From Streptomyces parvus (GTDB lineage: Bacteria; Actinomycetota; Actinomycetes; Streptomycetales; Streptomycetaceae), in NCBI RefSeq assembly GCF_014648875.1, contig NZ_BMRY01000007.1, positions 124,001-188,000 of the forward strand: DNA of 64,000 nt. Reading direction: 5' to 3'. The notes below the pieces were generated by a model. The model did no database searches, was not told where the DNA came from, and saw only the letters and a list, made by a program, of their open reading frames with translations. This document shows, piece by piece, positions 8,011-17,007 of the stretch. A program made the position numbers and the translations under genes. Within the stretch, counting starts at the first letter, position 1; the number at the start of each line of letters is the position of its first letter.

Positions 8011-8606
8011 TCCGTCGCTCCCGACTGTTCGGGCGCCGGGGTGACCAGCACTCGGTGGTTCGGCCGGGTCGGGCTCGTCGTACACGCGGCGAAGGGGCCG
8101 TCGGGGGCCCGGAGGTGGACCAGCGCCTGGTCCAGGTGGTCGCGGTGCCAGGTCGAAGGACCTGACAGGCCGGCCTCGGTATCAGTGAGCTGCTGCCACG
8201 CGAGCCAGAGCGCGTGCAGCCGGGCGACGGCCTCCGGGTGTTCGTCCCACCGCGCGCACCACGGACGGGAGGAGCTGATCTCTCGGCCGTAGACGGGGAG
8301 GAAGAGGTAGTTCACCCAGTCGCTGAGTGCGGTGAGTTCGGCGGCGTACGCTTCCCCGCCCAGGGCGAGGATGAACACCGAGGCGGGGCCCTCCCCCTGC
8401 GCGGCGTCGGCCGCCTCGGCTTCCGGAACGTCATCCGTGTGCTGGCTGGCAACGGGTACGGGGTCGGAGCCGAGGCGGTCGAGGAGGGCGCCGTGCTGCC
8501 TGACCTCGGCCATGGTCTTGGCGAGGGTGCTGGCAAGGTCGTCGAGATCCCCGTCGGGGATGCGGAACGGCTCGGGGTTGGGGGTGGTCGGGCTGGTGTC
8601 GGACAT
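8007..8606 (-). CDS. DUF4913 domain protein
   Basis: 199 residues. The second half (residues about 90-155) carries the DUF4913 pattern: WVNYLFLPVYGRE, RPWCARWDEHPEAVAR, LHALWLAWQQLT. This family is common in actinobacterial plasmids and conjugative elements and has no known activity. The start ATG at 8604-8606 has GGAG nine bases upstream; an ATG 15 bp upstream is possible but lacks one. A copy of the recurrent motif lies at 8645-8694, just before the gene. No shared C-terminal tail. Confidence 0.75.
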   Translation of the reverse strand: MSDTSPTTPNPEPFRIPDGDLDDLASTLAKTMAEVRQHGALLDRLGSDPVPVASQHTDDVPEAEAADAAQGEGPASVFILALGGEAYAAELTALSDWVNYLFLPVYGREISSSRPWCARWDEHPEAVARLHALWLAWQQLTDTEAGLSGPSTWHRDHLDQALVHLRAPDGPFAACTTSPTRPNHRVLVTPAPEQSGATE

Positions 8607-8644
8607 CGGGGCGTGCTCCATCTGTGAGACGGCGACATGCCCGA

Positions 8645-8694
8645 GAGGATCCGGAGAATCCGCGGTTTGGCGCGGCCGGAAAAGTCCGGTAGTG
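8645..8694 (-). promoter_or_regulatory. Recurrent upstream motif, copy 1
   Basis: On the minus strand it reads ACTACC, about 14 bp, GGCCGCGCCAAA, then CGCGGATTCTCCGGATCC. Near-identical blocks lie at 15475-15524 and 18240-18290, and a shorter version at 28934-28951, always in the same orientation and 38-81 bp before a minus-strand start. Here it precedes the DUF4913 gene. Probably a promoter or operator; the bound factor is unknown. Confidence 0.5.
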
Positions 8695-8699
8695 GGGCG

Positions 8700-9900
8700 C
8701 TACCCGCCCGCGCAGCGAGGACAACGAGGGAAGGGCGGTGCCAGCAACTGCAAGGCACGGGCGGCTTGTTGAGGGACGACGCCGTTGCCGAGCGCGGTGA
8801 GCTGCGCCGGTCGTCCGAGTCCCGGCGTGGCGGTGACCCAGCCGTCGTCGAGGCCCTGCATCCATTCCACGAAGTCGGCGCGGAGTCGTCCGGCCGCGTC
8901 GGTGGGCTCGGGGACGGGACGGGTGAGCATCTCCCATCGGGTGATCGCTGCTGCGTACGGCCCCCATCGCCGGTCCGCTCCGCGGACTCCGTCGACTCCT
9001 CCGTCCAGAGCGGCAGGACCACCGCCGACAGGGGAGGACGCCACCCCTTCCCCGGGCGGCGGCCCGGAGTCCCCGTGTCGCTGGCCCTCGGCGTGGGCAG
9101 CAGCGACGCTGCCGCACTGGGCAGGGTCATGTCCCCGTTGCCGTGACGCTGGTTCGGCGAGCCCTTGATCCCGTCCGACGCCTTCGGGGTCGGCAGCAGC
9201 AGCCACTCGACCTCGTCGGCCAGGTTCGGACCGTGCCCCCCGCTCTTCCTCTTCGACGGATGCTGCGAGCCGCCGTTCTTGCCGATGTTGCTGGTCGGCG
9301 TCTTCAGCAGGGTCTCCGGTGGGCCAGGCGGCGAGGAAGGTCCGTTCGCGGCGGTGCGGGGCCCCGACGTCGGAGGCACGAAGCACGAGCCATGTCGCGT
9401 CGTACCCGAGGTCGGCCAGGGATCCGAGTACGGCACCGAGTGCCCGCAGAGCAGGCTGACCTGTGGTGTCTCCCAGACACCACGGGCAGAATTCCACGTC
9501 GCCAGGGGAACCGGCGGGGGAGGTGAGGAGGCCGCGCACATTCTCGATCACAACCAGGCAGGGTCGGAGGGCATCGACCGCACGGGCGACGTGCAGCCAG
9601 AGCCCGGAGCGGGTCTGGGCGTTGAGACCGGCCCGGCGGCCAGCAACGGAGACGTCTTTGACAGGGGAAGCCGGCCGTCAGGACACACACCCGGGGAACG
9701 AGGGACCAGTTGACGGCTGTGATGTCGCCCAGATTCGGGATGCCCGGCCAGTGGCGGGCCAGGATGCGCGAGGCGTTCGGATCAACCTCGGCGTGCCAGG
9801 CCAGCGTCCCGCCAAGGGCGGACTGCACGCCCAGGTCCAGCCCCCCGTACCCCGAGCAGAGCGAGCCGATGAGCGGAGGGCGCACGATGGTGGTCCGCAT
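8700..9900 (-). pseudogene. DNA cytosine-5 methyltransferase with a one-base frameshift
   Basis: Corrected for one extra base this encodes a C5-cytosine methyltransferase of about 399 residues. Motif I is SLCSGYGGLDLG near residue 15, motif IV TAGFPCQ near residue 75 (catalytic Cys), motif VI IENVRGLL, motif VIII HRRERTF, and the C-terminal motif LGNGVVPQQAARAL. The frame breaks at 9657-9659 immediately after PCQ: the coding strand reads TGTCAAAGACG where TGTCAAGACG would keep the frame. As written neither half is active, unless ribosomes shift +1 at the rare AGA codon. An assembly error, decay or programmed shift are all possible. It begins just after the stop at 9902. Likely role: protecting the element's DNA from restriction. 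Confidence 0.8.
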
Positions 9901-9901
9901 G

Positions 9902-10483
9902 TCACCGCCCCCGTGTGGTCCGGCTCGGGGCAACAGCAGCCGGTGGAACGGTGGAGGGCGCTGCGGCGGGAAGCGGGGCTGCGGTTGTGGACCGGCTGAG
10001 GGCGGCCCGGAGCTGCCGGGGCGGAGGCGGCGCCGCTGCTGCCGCAGCGTAAAGGGAGTAGGAGGCGTCCCGGAGGGATGCGTCCGCCAGACCGAGCGCG
10101 TCACCTATCACCAGCGTGGCCGCTTCGCGCGCATCCATCGCGTCGGGCTGGTCGCGCATGTGCTCGGTTCGCTCCAGGAAGGAAAGCTGGTGGGCCACCG
10201 AGCCGAGCGCGGAGGCCACCTCCCCGGCAGGTTCTACAGCGGCGGCGAAGTCGCTGATGACCCTGGCCGTGTGGGCGTCCAGATCCGGAGACACGGTGCG
10301 GATGAGGATCTCGTCGCCCAGGGCGGTGATCCTCTTGCCGAGTTCCGAGATCTGCTTGGCGACCGTCACGCTGTCCGGTCCGCGGTGAGGATCTCCGGGG
10401 ATCGGGAGCTTGCCGCGTAGGGCGTCGAAGTTCTCGGCTGCGGTGCGCAGGGCTCGGGCGTCGGATACGGGGGTGGTGTTCAT
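9902..10483 (-). CDS. Helical protein with AALSRS tail
   Basis: 193 residues, mostly amphipathic helix up to residue 150 (SELGKRITALGDEILIRT, AAAVEPAGEVASALGSVA), then an Ala/Pro run and the shared tail: LRAALSRS plus 28 residues ending RTTRGR. No recognised domain. It lies between the DnaB-like and methyltransferase genes. Possibly a structural or delivered protein of the element; function unknown. Confidence 0.65.
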   Translation of the reverse strand: MNTTPVSDARALRTAAENFDALRGKLPIPGDPHRGPDSVTVAKQISELGKRITALGDEILIRTVSPDLDAHTARVISDFAAAVEPAGEVASALGSVAHQLSFLERTEHMRDQPDAMDAREAATLVIGDALGLADASLRDASYSLYAAAAAAPPPPRQLRAALSRSTTAAPLPAAAPSTVPPAAVAPSRTTRGR

Positions 10484-10521
10484 GGTGAGTCCAGTGGAGA
10501 GGGAGTGGCGTGGGGGAGGCT

Positions 10522-11691
10522 TCAGCTGGGGCCGAGGGACCGTGGTCGTACGGCGGCTGACCTGGGCGCACCTCGGGATAGTGCCGAGGGTGGCGAGGGG
10601 AGGCTCGGTGAGCTGCGGGCGAGGGCCGCCTGCACCTGGGCGGGGCGGGGCACGTTGCCCGAAGAAGCTGGGGTCTTCGGCGCCGGAGGCGGGTCGCCGG
10701 TCGCCAACTGCCAGCGGGTGCGCACCTCGTCGAGCGGACCGAGTACGTAGAGCGCGTGGTTGATCAGTGGCCCGGGGCCCAGGGCCTCGTCCTGGGCCAA
10801 GGCTCGGACGGCGCGCGCGGAAGCGGCTGCGGTGCGGGTCACGGAGGACCGCATGACCCGTTCACCCAGCCATTCCGCGCTGCCGGGGCCTACGCCGTCG
10901 CAGATCGCGGTGAGCTGCTCGCCCGACAGCGTGCCGTCCGCCAGGAGGCCCCGCCGCTGGGCTTCCCAGAGCAGCGTGACCCGGTCGATGGGCTCGCCCC
11001 GGTGGTGCAGGGCACCGAGACACCGGTAGAGCCGCCCATGGCCCGGGTCGGCGAAGTCCCCCGGCCGCAACCAGCCCACCACCTCCTCCATGCCCTTCGG
11101 CTGCTCCGCGAGGACGGCGAGCAGGAAACGCTCGTCCTCGGCAACCTGGTCGGCCTGAACCGTCGGCGTGGTCGGAACGGTGGTCGGCGGGGCTGGCGGC
11201 GCGACCGGACGCGGTTCGGTACCCCAGCGCCGCGCGAGATCGGTGAGCACCCCGGCCAGGACATCCGCCGACCGCAGCGCACCCTCGACCTCTCCCCGCA
11301 GGGCGTCGGTCCGAGCCGCCTGGTGAAGACGGATCGCGTGCTCGGCAACGGTCCGGTGGATCGCCCCCTCCAGCACCATGCGGCCGTACACCGGAGCATG
11401 CTCGGGACGCGGGCAGGCCGAGACCAGAGTGTGGGCGTACACCGCGGTCAGCCCTCGGACGTGACGGTCGGCCTCGACGACGGAGTCGGTCACCCACGAC
11501 AGAGGCACCGGACCATCAGCCGCTGCCGCCGGGTGACCGTCGTGTCGGAGCTTCCGCAGCGCGGTGAACAAGGCCCGGTGAACCGGACGGTCGAAGTGAT
11601 CGGGCGCGAGCCAGTCCAGGTGCGCGAGCTGGTTCGGGTCGAGCAGTACCGAGCCGAGGACTGCCTGCTCCGCCCGCAACAGCGGGTTCAT
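10522..11691 (-). CDS. DnaB helicase N-terminal-like protein without motor domain
   Basis: 389 residues. Two copies of the DnaB N-terminal helical domain are visible: residues about 3-110 (LRAEQAVLGSVLLDP, DHFDRPVHRALFTALRKL) and about 190-300 (DERFLLAVLAEQP, DPGHGRLYRCLGALHHRG, SGEQLTAICDG). No Walker motif or RecA-like ATPase follows; instead the protein ends with the shared tail QVQAALARS plus 29 residues. In DnaB this domain mediates hexamer packing and primase contact. A delivered DnaB-N duplicate might contact recipient replication proteins, but that is speculation. It overlaps the gene upstream by 4 nt. Confidence 0.7.
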   Translation of the reverse strand: MNPLLRAEQAVLGSVLLDPNQLAHLDWLAPDHFDRPVHRALFTALRKLRHDGHPAAAADGPVPLSWVTDSVVEADRHVRGLTAVYAHTLVSACPRPEHAPVYGRMVLEGAIHRTVAEHAIRLHQAARTDALRGEVEGALRSADVLAGVLTDLARRWGTEPRPVAPPAPPTTVPTTPTVQADQVAEDERFLLAVLAEQPKGMEEVVGWLRPGDFADPGHGRLYRCLGALHHRGEPIDRVTLLWEAQRRGLLADGTLSGEQLTAICDGVGPGSAEWLGERVMRSSVTRTAAASARAVRALAQDEALGPGPLINHALYVLGPLDEVRTRWQLATGDPPPAPKTPASSGNVPRPAQVQAALARSSPSLPSPPSALSRGAPRSAAVRPRSLGPS

Positions 11692-11945
11692 CGTCGCCCT
11701 CGGCTACGAGAAGCCAGCGGATCGCCCTGCGCGGTGCGCAGAACGGCGACCGACTGGTCGGCGGCGGCCATCAACGCCGCGAAGCGGTCCAGCTCGCCGG
11801 TGAAGGCCGGATCGGTAGCGATGACCGAACCCGAACCGACGACTAGGCACCACTTGCCGTCACGCCGTACGGCCGGCGACCCGGCGAGCCGTCCGGAGCG
11901 AGGCACGGAGAAGGGCACGGAGGAGGAGTTACTGCGCGGGGACAC
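11688..11945 (-). CDS. Small hypothetical protein, GTG start
   Basis: 85 residues from GTG at 11943-11945 with AGGAG seven bases upstream; the stop overlaps the DnaB-like start by 4 nt. The core has beta strands GKWCLVVGSGSVIATDP and a helix LDRFAALMAAADQSVAVLR, then a basic end (RSRGRR). The frame is open to an ATG at 12174-12176 that overlaps the VirD4 stop, so a 162-residue version is possible, but codon use in the middle of that extension fits a different frame better. Function unknown. Confidence 0.5.
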   Translation of the reverse strand: MSPRSNSSSVPFSVPRSGRLAGSPAVRRDGKWCLVVGSGSVIATDPAFTGELDRFAALMAAADQSVAVLRTAQGDPLASRSRGRR

Positions 11946-12172
11946 GATGGGACTCCTGAACGCGGAGAGGTGGGGGCGCCCGACTGCCTGGACGAGGGCG
12001 CCGGATCGGCAGGGAACAGCGGTCCGGCTTGCCGTTCTCCGGGGTGGCGTCCGCGACGGCGTCGAAGACGTCGACCGTCGCCCCGACCGCTCGTGGACGG
12101 TGCCCCGGTCGATCGGTGCCTGATCCAGAGGCCGCCGGCTGCGATGCAGAAGCGCCTCGGGGGCGGGGGCGA

Positions 12173-13958
12173 TCATGCCGACAGCTCGAAGTCGTCGTGG
12201 CCGATGGTCTTGGCGAGGGCTCGCTCGGTGATCGCCTTCGTGGCACGGGCGGAGGCCGGCCCGACGACCTTGGCGGAGGGCTCCTTGTACCAGGGCTTGA
12301 GGTTGAGCATGGCGACCCGGATCCCGGTGGCCAGCAGCAGCACCTTGCCCTTCGGGAGGGCGCGGATCGCGTCGGGCGGCAGGATCCGCTCGGTACGCAT
12401 GCTCACCGAGGTGGACTTGCCACCCTCGCTGGTCGACACCGAGGTGGTCTGGACGTCGTGGTCACCGACCTGCCGACTGAGACGGTCGGCGAAGTCGGCG
12501 TCATCAATGCCCGAACCGATGATCTTGACGGTGGCGGCGGAGTACAGGGCGTCCATCCCGGCCTCGCCCCAGCACCGCTGGCCCTGCCGATAACTCTGCA
12601 AGATCGTCATCGGGATCACGCCCCGGCTGCCCAAGTGGCTGTAGAGATCGGGGAGATCGGATATGCGGCAGACGTTCGCGGCCTCGTCGAGCACGCACAG
12701 AGCAGGCGGGTCGAGTCGCCCGCCGGAGCGCTCGGCGACGATGACCGCCGCGCGCATGACGGCGTCGGCCGCCGCCGCGATGATCGCGCTCGCGCTGCCG
12801 CCGCCGTCCTTGCTGAGGAGGTACAGCGTGTCGCGAGACGTGGCGAAGGCGAAGGGCTTGAACTCGGGGAGGTCCTCGTTCGGGGTGACCCAGGCGGCGA
12901 CGTCGGGGTCGAGCAGGCAGCTCGCGTACTGCCTCGCGGTCTCAAAGATGCCATCGCGGGTTTCGGTTGCGCCGGAGACGGTGCCCTGGAGCTGGGCGGC
13001 GACCGCGTCGTGGCCGGCGTCGGTGAGCAGGTCCACCGGGGTGCGGTCGGCCGGGGTGGCGAGCCAGGCCAGGACGTCGGTGATCGGCCGCCGGTGGCTG
13101 GCGGCGGCCAGGAACAGCGCGCCGAGGGTGTTGCTCGCGGCGGTGGACCAGAAGTCGGAGCCCGACGACTCGTCCACGCTCGCGGAGACGAAGTGCCCGG
13201 CCAAGCGTTTCGCCCCAGCCAGGTCGCGGGCGTCGGCCAGGATGTCCCACCACATCTCTCGCGGATGGTGAGCGATCTGCTGCGGATCGAGGACCCAGAG
13301 CGTGCCGACCTCGGCGCGGGCGTCCACCGTCGCGGTGAAGGCGTCGTTCGCGGCCTTGTTACTGGTGAGCAGGACCGGGCCGGGAGCCGAGAGAATCGCG
13401 GGGATCGCCAGTCCGGACGTCTTCCCGCTGCGCGGGGCCATGATCGCGACGATCACGTCCTCCCAGGAGGCCCGGACCTCGGCGCGACCGGGGTCGAGGG
13501 TGCCGAGCAGGATGCCGCGGTCGGCGGGCGCGACCTCTTTTACGCTCCCGGTCGCTGAGGGAGGGCCGGAGACTCTTCGCCTTCGTGGTGCTCTCCTTGT
13601 CCAGCAGCGGTGCCAGCTCGCCCTTCCGGGCGAGGCCGGTCCTGGAGCCGGAGCGCCAGCGCATCCACAGCACGAGGCCGGTGGTGGCCAGGGCCAGAGT
13701 GATCAGGCCGGGGACGAAGCGCACGCCGACCAGCAGCGCTGTGGTGCTCAGGGTCGGCCACAGCATCTCGGGGTGCAGTAGGGCGTCCGTCGCGCGGAAC
13801 GGGATCCACGGTCCGCTGCCGACAAGGGAGTTGGTGACGTTGCCGGTCAGCCAGGCGAGGGAGCCGAAGGATATGGCGGCGCCGAGGACGCCGAAGAGGA
13901 GGTAGAGGAGCGCGTCCGACCCGGTGGTGGTCGAGGGCGCACTGGTACGTGGGGGCAC
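12173..13958 (-). pseudogene. VirD4/TraG-like coupling ATPase with a one-base frameshift
   Basis: With one extra base removed this encodes about 594 residues of a type IV coupling protein: two membrane helices (about residues 17-40 and 65-95), Walker A APRSGKTS near residue 175, Walker B-like ALCVLDEAANVC, and the family pattern IPMTILQSYRQGQ. Coupling proteins dock the relaxase-DNA complex and other substrates at the channel and pump DNA. The break is at 13538-13541, where the coding strand reads CGTAAAAGAGG instead of CGTAAAGAGG, between the membrane part and the ATPase. The start is GTG 13956-13958 with AAGGA upstream. An intact ATPase frame from 13456 would lack the membrane anchor. A functional element needs this gene, so an assembly error or a recoding event deserves testing. 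Confidence 0.8.
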
Positions 13959-14053
13959 GGCGGTTCCTTGAGGGTGAGAGCGGGCGACGGCGGGGCGCGC
14001 TCGGCTCTCGTGTCGTTCACGGGTCTGCTCCTTGACGGCCGGAGGGGAACGTT

Positions 14054-14149
14054 TCAGCGCTCGTGGCTGGCAGGCCGGGCCATGGGCGGGGGCGGCGTGG
14101 CGGGCGCCGGAGCACTGATCTCGACGCCGGCCAGGACGACCTGAGTCAC
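14054..14149 (-). CDS. 31-residue peptide coupled to the relaxase
   Basis: A GTG at 14147-14149 overlaps the relaxase stop by 4 nt, the pattern seen for many genes of this operon, and opens a 31-codon frame ending in RPASHER. The first half is hydrophobic (TQVVLAGVEI), the second Pro-rich. It could be a real small protein or a translational link to the VirD4 gene downstream. Evidence is limited to the overlap and codon use. Confidence 0.3.
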   Translation of the reverse strand: MTQVVLAGVEISAPAPATPPPPMARPASHER

Positions 14150-15417
14150 AGTCGAGGGCCTGGCGCGCGCGGCGGGATGCTGGCCGCGCTGGGCTGCGTC
14201 GATCGAGCGTCGGGAGACGCGGAGACCTGAGCCTTGGCCGCTGCAGGTGAAGCGGCGACGGCGGCGCCTCGGAATTGGGGGAGCCATCGAGAGCGCGTCT
14301 GCGCCTGGTCCGAGGGCTGTTGTGGACGGCCGACACCGAGCAACTCGTCGTCTGAATCAACGAGTTCCGACATGGCCGAGTGGACGAAGTCCTCGGCGAA
14401 GCCGAACCGGTCGGCGAGCTGGAACGCCCCATCGTCGAGATCGGTGATCTGCTCCCCTGCCGCCTCCAGCGCCTCCCGGATGCGCTCCAGCGCGCCGTGC
14501 TCGGGATCAAGGAGGTGGTCGAGAGCCTGCTTCAGGTCGGCGCCGGTCTCGGCAGACCTGATCTGTTCGGTGAGCCGGAGGAGTTCCGCCCCGGCGGCGT
14601 AGGGCCCGAGCGGATTCGCAGAGGTGAACGCCTTGGTGGTGTCCAGGGCAGGGTCGAGGTCGACACCGTAGCGAGCGGCGCGGAGCATCTCGGCAGCGTG
14701 GGTGGCGATGGCCGCCCGGTCATCGGTCGGGGTAGTGGTGGGGAGGCGGTGACGTCGGCCGTACCAGTCGTCGATCTGCTGGAAGCCGGCGTGCTTGAGG
14801 AGCGTGGCGGACAGGTCGTCGCTGGCGCCCTTGGCCGAGACGCTGCCGCTGGGCTCGGCGGTGATGGTGATGGAGGGAGAAGGCATGCGGGTCTCCTGGG
14901 TGCGGGGCGTCGATTGCGGAGCGATGGGCAGGTGGCCCAGCTCGGCGAGAAGATGGCACTCGGATTGCAGACGGAAGGCGTCGCGATAGCCGTTGTGCAG
15001 GCTTCCATCCTCGCGAGCGATGGTGGCCACGACGTGCACCTGCCGTGGCCGGTTACGTACGACGATCCACCGACAGGCATCCGGATCACCTTCCGGAGCG
15101 ATCCCGGTGACGTCCACCAAACGCCGGGCGACAGCGGCCCACTGCGCGTCGGTGAGGTCCGGCTGCCGAGGATCGGAGCGAACCGAGCAGATCCACGTCG
15201 GCTGCGCGGGTACACGAGTACCGAGCCGTTCGACGGGTGCGTCGAGGGCGTGCGCCAAGTAGGGCAGCGAGCCGGGCTCGGCAAGCAGTTCGATCGGGGC
15301 TCCGTGACCTTCGCCCGCGATCAGCCGAGGGCTGACGTGGTCGCCACGTTCGCCGGGACCGTACAGGTACGAGAGCAGCCCCATGGTGTTGCTGGCACGC
15401 TGCAGGTGAGCGATCAC
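14146..15417 (-). CDS. Relaxase/mobilisation nuclease
   Basis: 423 residues. The N-terminus has the relaxase pattern of actinobacterial elements: MIAHLQRAS, GLLSYLYGPG, HVSPRLI, then CRWIVVRNRPRQVHVVATI with the metal-binding His near residue 128. It should nick the transfer origin and travel covalently with the strand through the VirD4/VirB machine. Residues about 208-262 form a module (LKHAGFQQ, then RHRLP, then MLRAARYGVDLDPAL) also seen in the proteins at 16146 and 17008. The C-terminus is a tail variant, AAVAAS plus 33 Ser/Ala/Pro-rich residues ending PGPRL. Start GTG with GAGG eight bases upstream; motif copy 2 lies 58 bp before it. Confidence 0.8.
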   Translation of the reverse strand: MIAHLQRASNTMGLLSYLYGPGERGDHVSPRLIAGEGHGAPIELLAEPGSLPYLAHALDAPVERLGTRVPAQPTWICSVRSDPRQPDLTDAQWAAVARRLVDVTGIAPEGDPDACRWIVVRNRPRQVHVVATIAREDGSLHNGYRDAFRLQSECHLLAELGHLPIAPQSTPRTQETRMPSPSITITAEPSGSVSAKGASDDLSATLLKHAGFQQIDDWYGRRHRLPTTTPTDDRAAIATHAAEMLRAARYGVDLDPALDTTKAFTSANPLGPYAAGAELLRLTEQIRSAETGADLKQALDHLLDPEHGALERIREALEAAGEQITDLDDGAFQLADRFGFAEDFVHSAMSELVDSDDELLGVGRPQQPSDQAQTRSRWLPQFRGAAVAASPAAAKAQVSASPDARSTQPSAASIPPRAPGPRL

Positions 15418-15474
15418 GGCGTCTACCTCGAAGGAGTAGTGGACACGAGCCGGGCGTTCGGGCCGTCAGACGGA

Positions 15475-15524
15475 GAGGATCCGCAGAATCCGCGATTTGG
15501 ACCGGCCGGAGTTCGCTGGTAAAT
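15475..15524 (-). promoter_or_regulatory. Recurrent upstream motif, copy 2
   Basis: Second copy of the block described at 8645-8694. The core on the minus strand reads CCAAATCGCGGATTCTGCGG. It lies 58 bp before the relaxase GTG and between that gene and the stop of the gene at 15622, so it probably drives or controls relaxase transcription. Confidence 0.5.
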
Positions 15525-15621
15525 GCCGCCGTCTATCCCGAGGCATCGGGGCCACGTAAGGCGACACGTTCGAGTGCGCCCGGCTTCCGCTGGTACGTGG
15601 CGAGGAGCGGTGGCGGGGCCG

Positions 15622-16119
15622 TCAGAAGTGAGGGTTCTCCGTTGGCCGGTCGGCCTCGCTGGCGGCCTGGAGCAGCTCGGCGAGGTCTCCGGGCTCGGAG
15701 GAGCGCTGGTCGATCCACCAACCGGCGCGAGTGACGAAGCGCGCGGCCTCCTCGATCGCCTCCCACTCCCTCTCATCGGTTTCCCCTTCGAGTACCAGGG
15801 CGGTGTAGGCAGCGGCGAGGACCTGGTGACGACAGCGCACGCCCCAGGCGACGGCCCGCTCGGTCCCCTCCAGCGGAGGCATCCGGTACTGCTCCGACCA
15901 GGCTTCCGACTCGGCCTGCTCTTCGGCTCGCTTGGTCTCCAGCCAGGCCGCCTTGTCCTGCTCGTCCCCCTCCTTGGCGGCCCGCCAGCAGTCCGTGCAC
16001 TCCTGCTTGGCGAGCCATTCGGCGAAGCCCGCGCGGCGATCGGCTGCCCGGCCGGACAGGTCGCGCTCGGTGTGGTGGCCGCACGAGTGGGTGATGGGCC
16101 AGATGGTCTTCACAGCCAT
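15622..16119 (-). CDS. Hypothetical protein with possible zinc site
   Basis: 165 residues. The start (ATG 16117-16119) is followed by HSCGHHTERDLSG and, about 30 residues later, ECTDCWR, a C/H arrangement able to hold one zinc ion. Residues 45-160 are helical and strongly acidic (EGDEQDKAAWLETKRAEEQ). It has no shared tail. It lies just upstream of the relaxase and may help process DNA or the relaxase, but no family is recognised. Confidence 0.6.
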   Translation of the reverse strand: MAVKTIWPITHSCGHHTERDLSGRAADRRAGFAEWLAKQECTDCWRAAKEGDEQDKAAWLETKRAEEQAESEAWSEQYRMPPLEGTERAVAWGVRCRHQVLAAAYTALVLEGETDEREWEAIEEAARFVTRAGWWIDQRSSEPGDLAELLQAASEADRPTENPHF

Positions 16120-16145
16120 GAGAACTGCTCCTTATGGAAGGTGAG

Positions 16146-16913
16146 TTAGCGATTTCGGGAGAACGCGATGCGCGGGTCGACGGGGCGACCCGAAGCCCCG
16201 GAGGCAGCGGCGGCGGGAGTCGGCGCCTTGTCCCGGAGGCCCGAGCGCGCTGGGCTCGCTGCGAGCGCGGCGGCGTTGCGAGATTTGTTGGGCGTGGCGC
16301 CCTGAACGGGGAGGAGGCGCTCGGCGCTCGTGGGCGCGGGAGCGCGGCGCAGCGCCGCGTCGTGGGCGAGGCGGGGATGAACAGCGACCTGGAGACCGGA
16401 CCGCTGCATCGCCACCGTGGCGCTGGCGACCTTCTGCACGGACTCGGTGCGGTCGGCGGTGACGGGCAGCGTGTAAATGTCCAGATTCGGGTCCAGCCGC
16501 CAGCCGTGCTCCTCCAGGATGAGCTGGCCGCCGAGCGCCGAGGATTGGTCGCTGGTGGCCGCAACGATGCCGAGCTGCGGATGCTCGGCGAACGCCACCT
16601 CGGGATCTGTGCGCGGGGCCCGGTCACGGGTGGAATTCGCACGGGAGGCCAGCGAGGGGTCGTACGCGGCGTCCACGTCGACCTGGTAGCTGGCCTCGCG
16701 CAGCAGCGCGACTGCCCGGGAGGTACGCCCCGGTCCGTCACGCTGCTGATCAGCCAGTGCGTACAGCGTCGGCTGGTCCGGTACGGGGTGGAAGTCGAGC
16801 CGAGCCAACATCCACGCGGTGGAGACGAGTTGCTTCGGGTTCGCGGCGACGATGCCGTGGTCAGGGTGGTGACCGAAGGCGACATCGGGAAGTGATTGGT
16901 AATGGGTGGGCAT
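16146..16913 (-). CDS. Tandem-repeat protein with C-terminal tail
   Basis: 255 residues made of two related modules of about 75 residues: the first starts DVAFGHHPDHGIVAAN, the second EVAFAEHPQLGIVAAT, each followed by a beta-helix-beta pattern (LARLDFHPVPDQ..YAL; LEEHGWRLDPNL..YTLP) and a helix ending V-x-V. The second halves resemble the module in the relaxase and the 17008 protein. The C-terminus has AALAAS plus 35 residues ending FSRNR. The ATG at 16911-16913 lacks a strong SD, so the start is approximate. Unknown function, probably linked to the relaxase. Confidence 0.65.
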   Translation of the reverse strand: MPTHYQSLPDVAFGHHPDHGIVAANPKQLVSTAWMLARLDFHPVPDQPTLYALADQQRDGPGRTSRAVALLREASYQVDVDAAYDPSLASRANSTRDRAPRTDPEVAFAEHPQLGIVAATSDQSSALGGQLILEEHGWRLDPNLDIYTLPVTADRTESVQKVASATVAMQRSGLQVAVHPRLAHDAALRRAPAPTSAERLLPVQGATPNKSRNAAALAASPARSGLRDKAPTPAAAASGASGRPVDPRIAFSRNR

Positions 16914-17007
16914 GGCTGATCCATCCGGTGTGGGCGTGCAGGGCAGGGGCCAGGTCCGGGATGGTTCTGGTGGTACGAGGCACGGAGGACTCCGAGAAGG
17001 GGGGCGG

